From: Desulfurococcales archaeon
GTDB lineage: Archaea > Thermoproteota > Thermoprotei_A > Sulfolobales > Ignicoccaceae
NCBI GenBank assembly: GCA_027081755.1
Contig: JALWJF010000062.1
Span: 1 to 40,166, forward strand
Reading direction: 5' to 3'
DNA: 40,166 nucleotides
Below, in pieces: positions 1-8,603 of the stretch; the first letter of the stretch is position 1, and the number at the start of each line of letters is the position of its first letter. Below the pieces are notes generated by a model. It worked only from the letters and a program-made list of their open reading frames with translations. It searched no databases and was not told the origin of the DNA. The position numbers and the translations under genes were made by a program.

Positions 1-1
1 C

Positions 2-2662
2 CTATTGGGTATCACAGACGACCTCTGAGCCCCTAGCACCTTTTCTTACTCTACATACATACTCGGCGACGTCAAGTACTTCCTGGTCATGAGTTACTAC
101 TATTAGTTGATGTAGTGCCGGGCCTACGGCCTTCAGCAATATTTCTTTTAACCTTCGCTTTCTCTCCTCATCCAAGTTTACAGTAGGTTCGTCCAAGACC
201 AATACTGATACCTTACCTCTTGATAACATCTTCACTAGGGCGAGCTTCATCGCTAAAGAAACTCCGACTTTCTCTCCGCCACTCAAGGTCTCAACCTTTA
301 GCTCTCTACCAGAGTCGCCTATTGCCTCAATAACCCAACCTTCACTCCTCCCTCTCTTCTCTTCGACTATTTTAATTGAGCTTATACTGAGATCAAAGTT
401 CTGCAGAAGCTTATTGGCTTCGACTTCCCATACTCTTCTAAAGTTTTCACTTATAGTGTTGTATATCGATGGAATTTTTGCTTTAAAGTCTTTTAGAAAG
501 TCAATGAAGTTTCTTATTTCTTCATACTCTTTGGCACTCTCTTCAAGTTCCTTGAGCTCCTTCATTCTCTCTTCGATGTTGTTATCGACTTCCTTAAGCA
601 TACCTTCGTATCTCTTCAATTTCTCGAAAATGCTGTCCTTTTCTTGCTTCTTATTTTCATATTCCTCTTTAACTTTGGCGTACTCAGTTTCATTGAAGTT
701 CAACTCATCTAGGTCCTTCAATATTTTATTTATCTCCTCTTCGAGGTTATCTTTGATACCCTTTAGATGATTCTTCTCATTTAGCTTCTTTTGGATTTCT
801 TCCCTTAGTTCCTCCAATTGGGCTTTTCTCTTCTCCAATTCATTTAGCTTCTCTAATTCTTTTTTATATGTATCCAAAGCTTCGTCTATAGCGTCATCGC
901 TCAAGTTGAACTGCTTAAGTAGTTCATTAAGTGCCCTTCTCTTTTCTGTCAACATCGCTTGTATTTCTTTTTTCTCTTTGAGCTGTTGTCTTATTCTTTC
1001 TAATTTTTCATTGAGTTTGGACTCTGTTGATTTAAGCGAGTCATATTTTTCTTCAAATTGTTTGATGTCGTTTTTGTACTTTTTAATTTCATTTTCTAGC
1101 TTTTCCACGTCTCGCTTCAATTCTTCAACATCCTTGTAGCCTAGGCTGTCTAGTATAGCCTCGACCTTATTATACGTCTGCTTTAAATCGTCTAACCTTT
1201 TCTTGTATCTTTCTAACTCTAATCGGACATTACTTAACTCTTTCTCTATGTCATCATATCTCTTCTTGAGCTCCTCCTTTTCCTTTAGCTTTCTCTCAAT
1301 TAGTTCTCTCCTCTTTAGCTCATTAAGGGGTGCACCACATACGGGACATTTGCCCTTGCTGTTCTTCAAGGCCCCTAAGCTATCATCAATCAAGGACAAC
1401 TTGCTTTCCAATTCGGCTTTCAGAGTTCGAAGTTCGTCTTTTTTTGATTCCAATTTGTCGAGGATCTCATCTAGAGACATAATTTCGGCTATAATCTCTT
1501 CCATGGATTTTCCATTAAGTAATGCCTTTACCCTCTTCAAATTTTCCTTTTTGGTTTCAAGTTCCTTAGATATATGCTTACACCTCTCCTTTATCTTACT
1601 GAGGTTCATTGCTAATTGCTCTTTCTCCTTCCTTATCTCATCTATCTTACTTACAATAGTTCTTTCATCATCGTCAGTTACTTTGATCTTCATAAGTTTC
1701 ATTTTCATTTCCTCTATCTCGTTTCTTAGTTTTGACGCCCTTCTCAGTTGTTCAACAATGTATTCATTGACTTGCTTATTCTTTAATCTTTTTTCCATGT
1801 TCTTTAATTCTTCTACTATTGCATTCAAATCTTCTTCGTTAACCTTAAGCTGTTCGAACCTCTCGTTTATCTCACGTAGTTTCTCTTTCTTTATACGTAA
1901 TTCTTCGTTCAATCTTCTATACTTTTCATAGGCGCTCCTCATCTCATCGATCTTATTACTTAGCTCTGTGAGTTCTTTTTCCATCTTATCTAGTTTGGCA
2001 TTTAATTCACTTACCTTCTTATGTAGATCTCTTCTCTTCTTCCTTAGCTCGGTTATTTTTTCTTTTTGTTTCCTATACATCTTTGCTTTAAATTCGAGCT
2101 TGGACGCCTTAATTTCATAGTTTTTAATCACTTCATTAAGTTTGTTCGTTATATTATCCCTTTTACCAATCCCTATTATTTCTATCACTCTATCCCTCAG
2201 CTCAGAGGGACCTAACTCTATCAGTTCTGTCAGTCTCCCTTGAGGAACGAACATCGATTCTATTGCAGCATTAACGCTTTCAAATCCTAGAATTCTTGCT
2301 ATTTCCTTATTAACGCTGGATGTACCATGAGCTATTCTTCTCCTGTTGTTAAGATCGTATAAGTAGGCTTCGCTTGCCCTGCCTTTACCAAATCTTCTCT
2401 CTACCATGTACTTTCTAGAGCCAATTTCGAAATAGAGTTTGACTTCTGTAAAAGTAGAGCCTTTGCGGATGAGTTCTGATTGCTTTACTCCCTTTCGGCT
2501 CGCAGGTTTGGATGAGAGGGCATATGCTATAGCGTCTATGAGACTAGTTTTCCCGGCACCGTTTTCTCCGTGTAAAATTATGAAGCCGGAGGGTATCTCC
2601 ACGGTGGCATTTGAATAAGAGAGGAAGTTCTTAAGTTCCACTCTGTTAATTTTGAATGACAT
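2..2662 (-). CDS. rad50: DNA double-strand break repair ATPase Rad50
   Basis: Rad50 (886 aa) is the SMC-like ATPase of the Mre11-Rad50 complex that tethers and processes DNA ends. Visible in order: Walker A GENGAGKTS at residues 32-40, a long Glu/Lys-rich coiled coil (about 170-430), the zinc hook CPVCG near residue 438, a second coiled coil, the ABC signature LSGGEK near 790 and Walker B with VLDEPT near 820. Length and order are typical of archaeal Rad50. The ATG at 2662 is preceded by a GGGTGA ribosome binding site at 2670-2675. The gene begins only 14 bases after the encoded CCA of tRNA-Ser, so the two are probably co-transcribed. mre11, often the upstream neighbour in archaea, is not upstream here; what follows lies outside the window. 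Confidence 0.97.
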   Translation of the reverse strand: MSFKINRVELKNFLSYSNATVEIPSGFIILHGENGAGKTSLIDAIAYALSSKPASRKGVKQSELIRKGSTFTEVKLYFEIGSRKYMVERRFGKGRASEAYLYDLNNRRRIAHGTSSVNKEIARILGFESVNAAIESMFVPQGRLTELIELGPSELRDRVIEIIGIGKRDNITNKLNEVIKNYEIKASKLEFKAKMYRKQKEKITELRKKRRDLHKKVSELNAKLDKMEKELTELSNKIDEMRSAYEKYRRLNEELRIKKEKLREINERFEQLKVNEEDLNAIVEELKNMEKRLKNKQVNEYIVEQLRRASKLRNEIEEMKMKLMKIKVTDDDERTIVSKIDEIRKEKEQLAMNLSKIKERCKHISKELETKKENLKRVKALLNGKSMEEIIAEIMSLDEILDKLESKKDELRTLKAELESKLSLIDDSLGALKNSKGKCPVCGAPLNELKRRELIERKLKEKEELKKRYDDIEKELSNVRLELERYKKRLDDLKQTYNKVEAILDSLGYKDVEELKRDVEKLENEIKKYKNDIKQFEEKYDSLKSTESKLNEKLERIRQQLKEKKEIQAMLTEKRRALNELLKQFNLSDDAIDEALDTYKKELEKLNELEKRKAQLEELREEIQKKLNEKNHLKGIKDNLEEEINKILKDLDELNFNETEYAKVKEEYENKKQEKDSIFEKLKRYEGMLKEVDNNIEERMKELKELEESAKEYEEIRNFIDFLKDFKAKIPSIYNTISENFRRVWEVEANKLLQNFDLSISSIKIVEEKRGRSEGWVIEAIGDSGRELKVETLSGGEKVGVSLAMKLALVKMLSRGKVSVLVLDEPTVNLDEERKRRLKEILLKAVGPALHQLIVVTHDQEVLDVAEYVCRVRKGARGSEVVCDTQ

Positions 2663-2676
2663 CTTACGTCACCCGT

Positions 2677-2765
2677 TGGCGCCGGGGGCGGGATTCGAAC
2701 CCGCGCGGGGGAGGACCCCCAGTGGGTCTCAAGCCCACCCCCTTAGGCCGCTCGGGCACCCCGGC
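2677..2765 (-). tRNA. tRNA-Ser (anticodon UGA)
   Basis: Read on the minus strand the sequence folds as a class II tRNA: acceptor GCCGGGG/CCCCGGC, D arm, anticodon stem GTGGG/CCCAC with loop CTTGAGA (anticodon TGA at loop positions 34-36), a long GC-rich variable arm, and a T arm with loop TTCGAAT. Discriminator base G and the UGA anticodon point to serine rather than leucine. CCA is encoded at 2677-2679. No intron is visible. Confidence 0.95.
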
Positions 2766-2788
2766 GGTAGTGCCAACTCAAAGTATAG

Positions 2789-2796
2789 TTAATAAA
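2789..2796 (-). promoter_or_regulatory. TATA box for tRNA-Ser (and probably rad50)
   Basis: TTTATTAA on the minus strand is centred about 27 bases before the tRNA-Ser 5' end, the usual archaeal TATA-to-start distance. It sits immediately downstream of the nadE stop codon, so the tRNA (and perhaps rad50) can be transcribed separately from the upstream operon. Confidence 0.6.
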
Positions 2797-2798
2797 TG

Positions 2799-3620
2799 CT
2801 ACAGTTCGAGTTCCGGTATGAGAGGTGCAAATTCGAAAGCTGTTCTCTTACTTATCTTAACTATTGGCGGTGGTAGGAGCTTGTGTTGGTTCTTCTTCAT
2901 TAGCTCGATCACTCTCCTTACCGCTTCTTCTGGAACACCATATTTCTCAATAACTTCTCTTGGTTTAAGTCCTTCATCAACAATTCCGTAAAGTATCTTA
3001 TCCGCTATCTCATACTTTATTCCTAGCTCATCCTCTGCTAGTTGACCAGACCACAACCTGGGGCTTGAAGGTTTGAGTGCTATTCTTTCTGGTATTCCCA
3101 TATGCAAAGCTAGCTTTCTGACCCAGGTTTTGTATAAATCCCCTATAGGTAGAACGTCAACCGCACCATCACCATACTTAGTAAAGTAACCTAACAAGAG
3201 TTCACTTTTGTCACCAGTACCTATGACTAAGCCGTCCTCGTGAGCAAGCGCATACAATATAGTCATTCTTATTCTTGCCATGGTGTTTCCTCTAACGACT
3301 TTGTCCATATTCCCCAATGCTTCCTTGAAGCTTTTCAATATCTTATTGATATTTATTATTTTCCAGTCAGTGACGCCAAACTTTTGGATCACTTCTTTAG
3401 CATCTTCAATATCTTCTGGTGGCGTCGTTTGTGAAGGCATTATCACTGCTCTCACATCTTTCGCTCCAAAAGCCTTCACGGAAAGAGCTAAGACCGTGGC
3501 AGAGTCTACTCCACCACTAACGCCAATCACAGCCTTCCTTCCAGTCTTATCCTTAAGGTCTCTCAGAAAGTTAACTATCCTCTCTTCTACTTCACTCCAG
3601 TTTAGGACTGGGAGCTCCAT
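2799..3620 (-). CDS. nadE: NAD+ synthase (NadE)
   Basis: NadE amidates deamido-NAD to NAD+ using ATP, the last step of NAD synthesis; small archaeal forms like this one use ammonia. The ATP-pyrophosphatase P-loop SGGVDS lies at residues 35-40 (from the start chosen here), followed by an IGTGDKSE-type segment, YGDGAVDVLP and the SPRLWSGQ region, all NadE hallmarks. No glutaminase domain is present. The start at 3620 gives the usual family N-terminus. An in-frame ATG at 3665 overlaps the upstream DUF460 stop as ATGA and would add 15 hydrophobic residues not expected in this family, so the longer form cannot be excluded. It is the last protein gene of the minus-strand informational run. Confidence 0.93.
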   Translation of the reverse strand: MELPVLNWSEVEERIVNFLRDLKDKTGRKAVIGVSGGVDSATVLALSVKAFGAKDVRAVIMPSQTTPPEDIEDAKEVIQKFGVTDWKIININKILKSFKEALGNMDKVVRGNTMARIRMTILYALAHEDGLVIGTGDKSELLLGYFTKYGDGAVDVLPIGDLYKTWVRKLALHMGIPERIALKPSSPRLWSGQLAEDELGIKYEIADKILYGIVDEGLKPREVIEKYGVPEEAVRRVIELMKKNQHKLLPPPIVKISKRTAFEFAPLIPELEL

Positions 3621-3661
3621 GCCAAATCCCGATAAAGGTAACGCTAACCAACAGTAAAAGT

Positions 3662-5617
3662 TCATTTCCAGCGTGCAAGTCTGTACTCAAGCAGCATCTT
3701 TTCTATATCTTCTACGTTCACTTCTCCCTTAACTAGCTCTTCCCTTAATTTTTCCCATTCATCAAATACATCGTTTCCAACCGTTACTATTTTAGTCAAT
3801 TTCCTCACATCATTTCTCTTTAAAATAGGGATACCGATTTCTGTGAGACGCTTTTCAGCTTTTTTAGTGATATTTCCAACAATCAGCACAACATTATTAC
3901 TTTTTATAGCATTTATGAAATCGTCATTTATGTCTTTAACATCTTCAGCATATATGATTCTTAATGATTTCTCGGAGACTGCCTCTGGGTATTGAGTAGT
4001 GAAAGTTAACGTTTTGATGTAAATACCAGGTACGCGCTCGCCTTTGTTTACATTTATTATTTCCTCTTCACTAATCTTCAGTTTCTCTTCCTTGATCTGA
4101 AGTTCTTTCCTTAGATTTTCTACTTCTAGGCTCATTGATCTGAGAGTCTCTTTTAAGGTATTTATCTTAGCTTCAATGGCCTTATCTATGTCTTTCTTTA
4201 GCAAGTTTATTTCTAATTCTTTCTTCTTTAACTCTTCTTCTAATTCATTCAATTTCAGTTTTAACCAAACATTCTCAGCTTCAAGTTGGGCTAAACGTAG
4301 GTCTCTCTTAAATGAAGAAGTAGGTTTAGAGCGCATTGGAACTCTTTCGACCTTCTCTACCTTTTCCTCTTCAATTGCTTTGGATAACTCCTCTTCGACT
4401 GCTTCTGCAAGACTCTTCCCATTTAGTACCTCTACCTTTATTTTGTCTCTATTTATCTCTATGCCTATCTTGTCTAAATATGCATCAACTTTCTTTAGTT
4501 TTTCATGAACTTCTATCCAAGCCTTATAGGCTGCCGCAATTGCATCTCTTTGATGGGAATCCTTTATTTGAACACCTTGTTCTTTTAACATACCTTCTAT
4601 TCTCTCTTTTTCAGAGACTGATAGCGATGAGCGAGGAATATACAGCTGAGCTTTCAATACACTAGCCAGCTTTTTGGCAGAATGAGGAGGCGGATTGGTG
4701 TCTACTGCAACGATTATTGGGGTACCAAACTTTCTTATTAGTGAGACAATGTCTCCTCTGTCAACATTTTGAAGGGTAGTAGTTATTAAGACATTACCTT
4801 CTAGATCAATTATGGCCAAACCCGTATTTATACCTGGATCAAAACCTACGATTAGATACTTTCCTTCAGTTTTATCCTCGTCTTCGAATGTTATATGCCT
4901 AGTTATTACTGGTCTGATCTTAACCTTTACTGAAGAAGTAGAGATTGGCTTTATCTTACCTTCCAAATTTTTACGTGATGTGTAGACCGTAAAAACTGCG
5001 CTCTCTATAGATCCGTCACTTTTTCTGGTTACTAAGTCGTAATCAAAGCCCTCTTCGTCTAATATTTTCTTTATCTCTCTTACTGTTTCCATTACAGCAT
5101 TCTTTGTCGCTCTCTTGAACCTATTCATACTGCTCCCGCCAGCTCTTGGCGTCCTTCCCTTTGTAACCACGATCTTGGTCTTTTCCTCGTATGCCTTCAG
5201 CTTCGTTCCAACGCCTTTGAGTGCTAAGACACCTAGTATGTAGGCAGTTTCTAGCGGATCAAGTTTCCCACTTACTTTTATATCAAACTTTTTGGCCAAG
5301 TCCTTTATATCAATAAACATACCGTTTACTCTAGTAACTTGTACTACACTAGTCTCTGGAGGAAATAAATTGAGTACCTTTAATAGTTCCCTCTTGTCCC
5401 TGCCTAGTTCCATTATATTGTCTACTGCTAGTATCTTCGGTCTCTTCTCCCAGAGCAATCGGAGTAATTTCGTAAAGCTTACGACTTTCTGAAGAAGTAC
5501 CCTACCCTCACAATCGAGAATAACCAAGGCGTACTCGCCCTTAGTGCCCGGAGCTTTCCCGGGTATCACATCTATCGCTGCTACCGGACACTCCAAGCCT
5601 TGTGAGTACCTCTTCAA
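3662..5617 (-). CDS. DUF460 protein with RNase H-like fold and coiled coil
   Basis: I recognise this as the archaeal DUF460 family, about 650 aa, of unproven function. The N-terminal region (about 10-130) contains AIDVIPGK. A second RNase H/YqgF-like region (about 250-360) has VGFDPGINTG and VAVDTNPPPH, with an acidic residue in each strand, and ends with DSHQRDAIAAAYKAW. Then follow a strong coiled coil (about 430-530) and a C-terminal domain. The pattern suggests a nucleic-acid-binding protein or nuclease. The 5' end overlaps the rio2 3' end by about 77 bases. The TTG at 5617 is the longest choice; a TTG at 5596 preceded by GAGGT is also plausible. The 3' end abuts nadE. Confidence 0.8.
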   Translation of the reverse strand: MKRYSQGLECPVAAIDVIPGKAPGTKGEYALVILDCEGRVLLQKVVSFTKLLRLLWEKRPKILAVDNIMELGRDKRELLKVLNLFPPETSVVQVTRVNGMFIDIKDLAKKFDIKVSGKLDPLETAYILGVLALKGVGTKLKAYEEKTKIVVTKGRTPRAGGSSMNRFKRATKNAVMETVREIKKILDEEGFDYDLVTRKSDGSIESAVFTVYTSRKNLEGKIKPISTSSVKVKIRPVITRHITFEDEDKTEGKYLIVGFDPGINTGLAIIDLEGNVLITTTLQNVDRGDIVSLIRKFGTPIIVAVDTNPPPHSAKKLASVLKAQLYIPRSSLSVSEKERIEGMLKEQGVQIKDSHQRDAIAAAYKAWIEVHEKLKKVDAYLDKIGIEINRDKIKVEVLNGKSLAEAVEEELSKAIEEEKVEKVERVPMRSKPTSSFKRDLRLAQLEAENVWLKLKLNELEEELKKKELEINLLKKDIDKAIEAKINTLKETLRSMSLEVENLRKELQIKEEKLKISEEEIINVNKGERVPGIYIKTLTFTTQYPEAVSEKSLRIIYAEDVKDINDDFINAIKSNNVVLIVGNITKKAEKRLTEIGIPILKRNDVRKLTKIVTVGNDVFDEWEKLREELVKGEVNVEDIEKMLLEYRLARWK

Positions 5618-6455
5618 TTTCTATTGGCACACCATATACTTTCTTAAAAAATCTTACTACATATTCGATGTCTCTTCTCAGTAGCTGTAGTGCTGAAGGA
5701 TGCTCCTTTTCAACATATTGGGGCCAATCTATAACATATGCTTCACTAGTTTCCGGTATTACTATTATGTTATATTCGCTTAAATCGCCGTGTACTATAC
5801 CAACTTCTTTATATGCTATCTCCACTGTTTCAAGAACGTCTATTAGTGCTTTTACTGGGTCTTTTATATCTGGTTTTCTGTAAAGTTCAACAGCACCTTC
5901 AATAAGCTTTGTAACAACTACATGTCTGGACTTAGCTACTGGTTCCGGTACTTTCGCCCCTCTAGGGAAAAGTTCCTTGAGTGCTGTAAACTCTCTAGCA
6001 GCAGAGAGCCTCGATTGTAAGAGCCAGTTTTCCTCTTCTTTATAGGTTCTGTGTCTAACTATGTGTCGAAAACTCTGTCTTCCAACCCTATGGAACTTAA
6101 CAGCCAGTTTCACTCCACCAGGGCCTATGCCTAGGTATACGTCGCTCTCCTTACCAACACCTATCTTTTCTCCTAGAGCTACTAAGATTCCTCTTCTCAT
6201 GAGACTGTGGACTGCCAGTACATCATATGCCAAAATGGTCAGCCTATAGCCTAGCACACTTGTTGACATCCTACGAATGAGCTTTAGCTTGTTTAGATGG
6301 TATAGACTCCTCTCTAGGCGATGTAACGGTAGCTTAGTATCCCGTTCGATTAGCTCTATAGGTACGAATTCGTGTGTCTTTAACCTCTTCTCTATTGCAT
6401 ATAGAACCTTAAAGTCGTCAGGGTGTAGCTGAGTTAGTGCTTCTTTTACGTTCAA
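5541..6455 (-). CDS. rio2: RIO2-family atypical serine protein kinase
   Basis: Rio2 (304 aa) is an atypical kinase/ATPase acting in late maturation of the small ribosomal subunit. The N-terminal winged helix (about 1-85) contains HRLERSLYHLNKL. The kinase domain has a nucleotide loop near 96-106 (GEKIGVGKES), Lys120 in AVKFH, the catalytic loop HGDLSEYN with Asp224 and Asn229, and the metal-binding VIDWPQ with Asp243. The start is TTG at 6455, overlapping the upstream stop (TTGA), with a GAGGAG ribosome binding site just before it, indicating translational coupling to the HTH gene. The C-terminal tail beyond about residue 290 is hydrophilic and is read in a second frame by the DUF460 start. 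Confidence 0.94.
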   Translation of the reverse strand: MNVKEALTQLHPDDFKVLYAIEKRLKTHEFVPIELIERDTKLPLHRLERSLYHLNKLKLIRRMSTSVLGYRLTILAYDVLAVHSLMRRGILVALGEKIGVGKESDVYLGIGPGGVKLAVKFHRVGRQSFRHIVRHRTYKEEENWLLQSRLSAAREFTALKELFPRGAKVPEPVAKSRHVVVTKLIEGAVELYRKPDIKDPVKALIDVLETVEIAYKEVGIVHGDLSEYNIIVIPETSEAYVIDWPQYVEKEHPSALQLLRRDIEYVVRFFKKVYGVPIEIEEVLTRLGVSGSSDRCDTRESSGH

Positions 6456-7312
6456 CTTTCTCTCTCCTCTTCGAGAACTTCAAAGAATTCTTGTACATTG
6501 TCTACTACCTCAACTGGGCTCTCTTCGAGCTCTTTAGGTACTTCCTTAAATCCTACCGCTATACTCCTTCTGTTTATCAACTTACTCAGTGCACCAAACC
6601 AATTGAGATCGTCTTTCCTTCCATGTGGAACTAGCGCCGTGAATTCCTTGTTGCCATATACCCCTCCCACGCTGACTTTACCTTTAGCTACGTGTATAGA
6701 TTTAGTTTCAGTGAGTATCTTTGCTTCCATGGGGGTATGAGGTGGAACCTTTAGTTCATCTCCCTTGAATTCAGCTAAATCTACTGATCTCAATATATCT
6801 TCGCCGAAGAGTTCTGCTAATTTTATAGCAATGTCCACATGTACTCTACTCCGCCCTCTTTCATATTCATAGACAGACTTGCGGCTTACGCCTATTGTCT
6901 CAGCGACTGCTCCTATACTAAGCCTATTCTCAAGTCGTTTTCTCCTTAGTATCTGTCCATCTATTTCAACAACGAACATCGACCTAAGCTTTCTTATATA
7001 GACCTCATTCCCCTCTAGGAGCTGCCTAGCAGTTTCTGGTGTAACTACTGCTGCGTTATATCTTTCATACACGACATCATCAAGTAGTTTTTCACCGCCC
7101 ATTCTTTTAGCCACTACCAAAAGCTTTGCACCTATACTCTTGGCTAATGAACTTCCTATTCCTATTCTTCGCTTGGTGGCTTTGTTAGCATTTTCAGTAC
7201 ATATCATCACGAATACATCGTCTTTGCCTCTAACAACCATATCACTCGCTTCGCCATTTTCCAAATATTCATATTTTTCGCATATCTCCTTACAATACTC
7301 CTTCGTAACCAT
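6452..7312 (-). CDS. Archaeal HTH-type transcriptional regulator (Cro/C1-type HTH)
   Basis: This protein (286 aa) matches the archaeal family usually labelled putative HTH-type transcriptional regulatory protein. Residues about 1-115 form a domain resembling a restriction-endonuclease-like or nucleotide-handling fold. Residues about 127-175 hold a Cro/C1 helix-turn-helix (LSIGAVAETIGVSRKSVYEYERG). The remaining C-terminal part is mixed alpha/beta. The ATG at 7312 follows a GGGGGTGA stretch; a GTG one codon upstream is the alternative. It overlaps the upstream UPF0216 gene by about 23 bases and the downstream rio2 start by 4, so all three are probably one operon. The target genes are unknown. 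Confidence 0.82.
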   Translation of the reverse strand: MVTKEYCKEICEKYEYLENGEASDMVVRGKDDVFVMICTENANKATKRRIGIGSSLAKSIGAKLLVVAKRMGGEKLLDDVVYERYNAAVVTPETARQLLEGNEVYIRKLRSMFVVEIDGQILRRKRLENRLSIGAVAETIGVSRKSVYEYERGRSRVHVDIAIKLAELFGEDILRSVDLAEFKGDELKVPPHTPMEAKILTETKSIHVAKGKVSVGGVYGNKEFTALVPHGRKDDLNWFGALSKLINRRSIAVGFKEVPKELEESPVEVVDNVQEFFEVLEEERES

Positions 7313-7730
7313 CACCCCCTATAATATCTTCGACCCTCACATCAAACAATATAAATATTAGGGAAGAGTATCTCATAATTAACTTCTCTAAAGCTAAGAA
7401 GTTGAGTTTTTCTAGTGAATCTAAGCCCAAAGCGTACCTTACCGCTCTCTCTTCCCACTCACTCCCAAGAACTTTAAGGAGTTCTGTTGAGGGGTTATAA
7501 GCTAATGTTATAGGCACTCGAACTATCCACCTCATCCAAGAAGGTAGCTTCTCGGAGAAGTCCTTGAGTTCGTCTGCATCCATTAGATGTTTTGTATTAT
7601 CTTTAAGCATTATCTCCCTCTTACCATCTAAGGCTACTTTGAGAGTGACCGTTTCCTTAGGTACGCTTTGGTTTATGCTATATATATCATTAAAGACTAG
7701 CTTCGTTAGTCTTTTTTGTCCTTTGTCCAT
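7290..7730 (-). CDS. UPF0216/DUF61 family protein
   Basis: A 146-aa protein that resembles the archaeal UPF0216 (DUF61) family: a basic N-terminus, a central segment with LKDNTKHLMDADEL, then a segment ending in a VRVPITLAY-type strand. The function of the family is unknown. The ATG at 7730 was chosen; a TTG at 7751, upstream of GGAGGTGA, would add seven residues. It sits between the zinc-ribbon gene and the HTH regulator in the same orientation, with only 42 bases before it and an overlap after it, so it belongs to the RIO2/DUF460 operon. The family call rests on recognition of the motif pattern and is moderate. Confidence 0.65.
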   Translation of the reverse strand: MDKGQKRLTKLVFNDIYSINQSVPKETVTLKVALDGKREIMLKDNTKHLMDADELKDFSEKLPSWMRWIVRVPITLAYNPSTELLKVLGSEWEERAVRYALGLDSLEKLNFLALEKLIMRYSSLIFILFDVRVEDIIGGDGYEGVL

Positions 7731-7772
7731 ACTCCCAATCTTCACCTCCAATTTTTACTAAAAGTTTTATTT

Positions 7773-8141
7773 TTACAGCTCTTCACCTTCAAATTCCTTC
7801 TCAATATCACTGAGGTCGAGTTCTATAACCTCACCTTCTTCTCTGTCTTCCTTAGGTTTTTGGCTACCTTTTAACTTCTTTTTCTTATTCTTAGTCTCGA
7901 CCTCTACTTCATCACCACCCACTTTTATCTTGCTTATAACCGCTCTCCACTTGTGTCCGCAGTTCGGGCATTCAAAAGAACCCATTATAGTTATCGTTAT
8001 CCTACCGTGTGAGTCTGGCATAGGTGAAACTAATTGCCATGTTTTCTTTGGTTCAGCTACTCTAGTTCCGCACTCTGGGCACACGTAGGGATCCTTCTTT
8101 TTCGACCTTGCCACAGCTCTTCGCCACTCTTTCGAGATCAA
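7773..8141 (-). CDS. C4 zinc-ribbon protein with charged tail
   Basis: A small protein with a single zinc ribbon: CPECG and CPNCG about 36 residues apart, flanked by aromatic and basic residues, and a C-terminal tail first Lys-rich and then strongly acidic (EGEVIELDLSDIEKEF). This layout recalls Elf1-like transcription-associated zinc ribbons, but the inter-CxxC distance is longer than usual, so no specific function is claimed. The reading frame is open upstream to 8345, but that part would run over the divergent gene at 8229. The TTG at 8141 is preferred because a TATA-like element lies near 8180-8190; a GTG at 8114 is the alternative. First gene of the minus-strand informational operon. Confidence 0.6.
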   Translation of the reverse strand: MISKEWRRAVARSKKKDPYVCPECGTRVAEPKKTWQLVSPMPDSHGRITITIMGSFECPNCGHKWRAVISKIKVGGDEVEVETKNKKKKLKGSQKPKEDREEGEVIELDLSDIEKEFEGEEL

Positions 8142-8228
8142 CGACGGATTAATACTCGACTGTTGCCCAGCTGAGGTAAGATACATATTAGGTCTAAGAC
8201 AAAGAAACGTACCATAGGGTATGAAATC

Positions 8229-8603
8229 ATGGACTTTGGAGAAAAAGTCAAGAGAGTTGTTGAAGATTTCAACAAGAGATTTGCAGCTGAGTGTGAAGTA
8301 TTGAAAGCAGATGAACATGAGATAATAATTCACTTTAAAGGTCACATATGCTTCACATGTGGTACATACGACTACTTTGAAGATTTGGCTTATGACCTAA
8401 GCGATGCACTCGGTAAGAAGTATATACTTGCAGAATACGAGCAATTAGAAGACGGTACGTACATCGTAAAGTACAAACCAGAGGAGGAGGTTGATAGCAT
8501 AAAACGTGAAATAACTGTAATGCTCTATGACAAAGTGGAAAAAATCAGAATAGAGATTCCAACAAAGAGGAGTGAGAGTTTTGGGACAGAGTCCTCGAAT
8601 TAA
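8229..8603 (+). CDS. Hypothetical protein with a CxxC motif
   Basis: A 124-aa acidic protein that I do not recognise. It has an N-terminal amphipathic helix (VKRVVEDFNKRFAAE), a beta-rich middle with HICFTCGTYDYFEDLAYDLSD containing one CxxC, and a C-terminal strand/helix section. The spacing is too small for a full metal site unless it dimerises. It is divergent from the zinc-ribbon gene across a short A/T-rich gap with a TATA-like TACATATTA near 8182-8190. Its 3' end overlaps the LysE-family gene by 32 bases, suggesting co-transcription. Confidence 0.65.
   Translation: MDFGEKVKRVVEDFNKRFAAECEVLKADEHEIIIHFKGHICFTCGTYDYFEDLAYDLSDALGKKYILAEYEQLEDGTYIVKYKPEEEVDSIKREITVMLYDKVEKIRIEIPTKRSESFGTESSN

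Noticed and set aside
1203-1931. A 242-codon open frame on the plus strand inside rad50, rich in Ser, Phe and Leu
   Set aside because: It is the antisense of the Lys/Glu-rich coiled coil, where AAG/GAA codons read as Ser/Phe/Leu codons; no ribosome binding site or motif, and rad50 is certain.
8142-8345. N-terminal extension of the zinc-ribbon gene up to 8345
   Set aside because: It would overlap the divergent gene at 8229, lacks family-like sequence, and a promoter-like region lies inside it.
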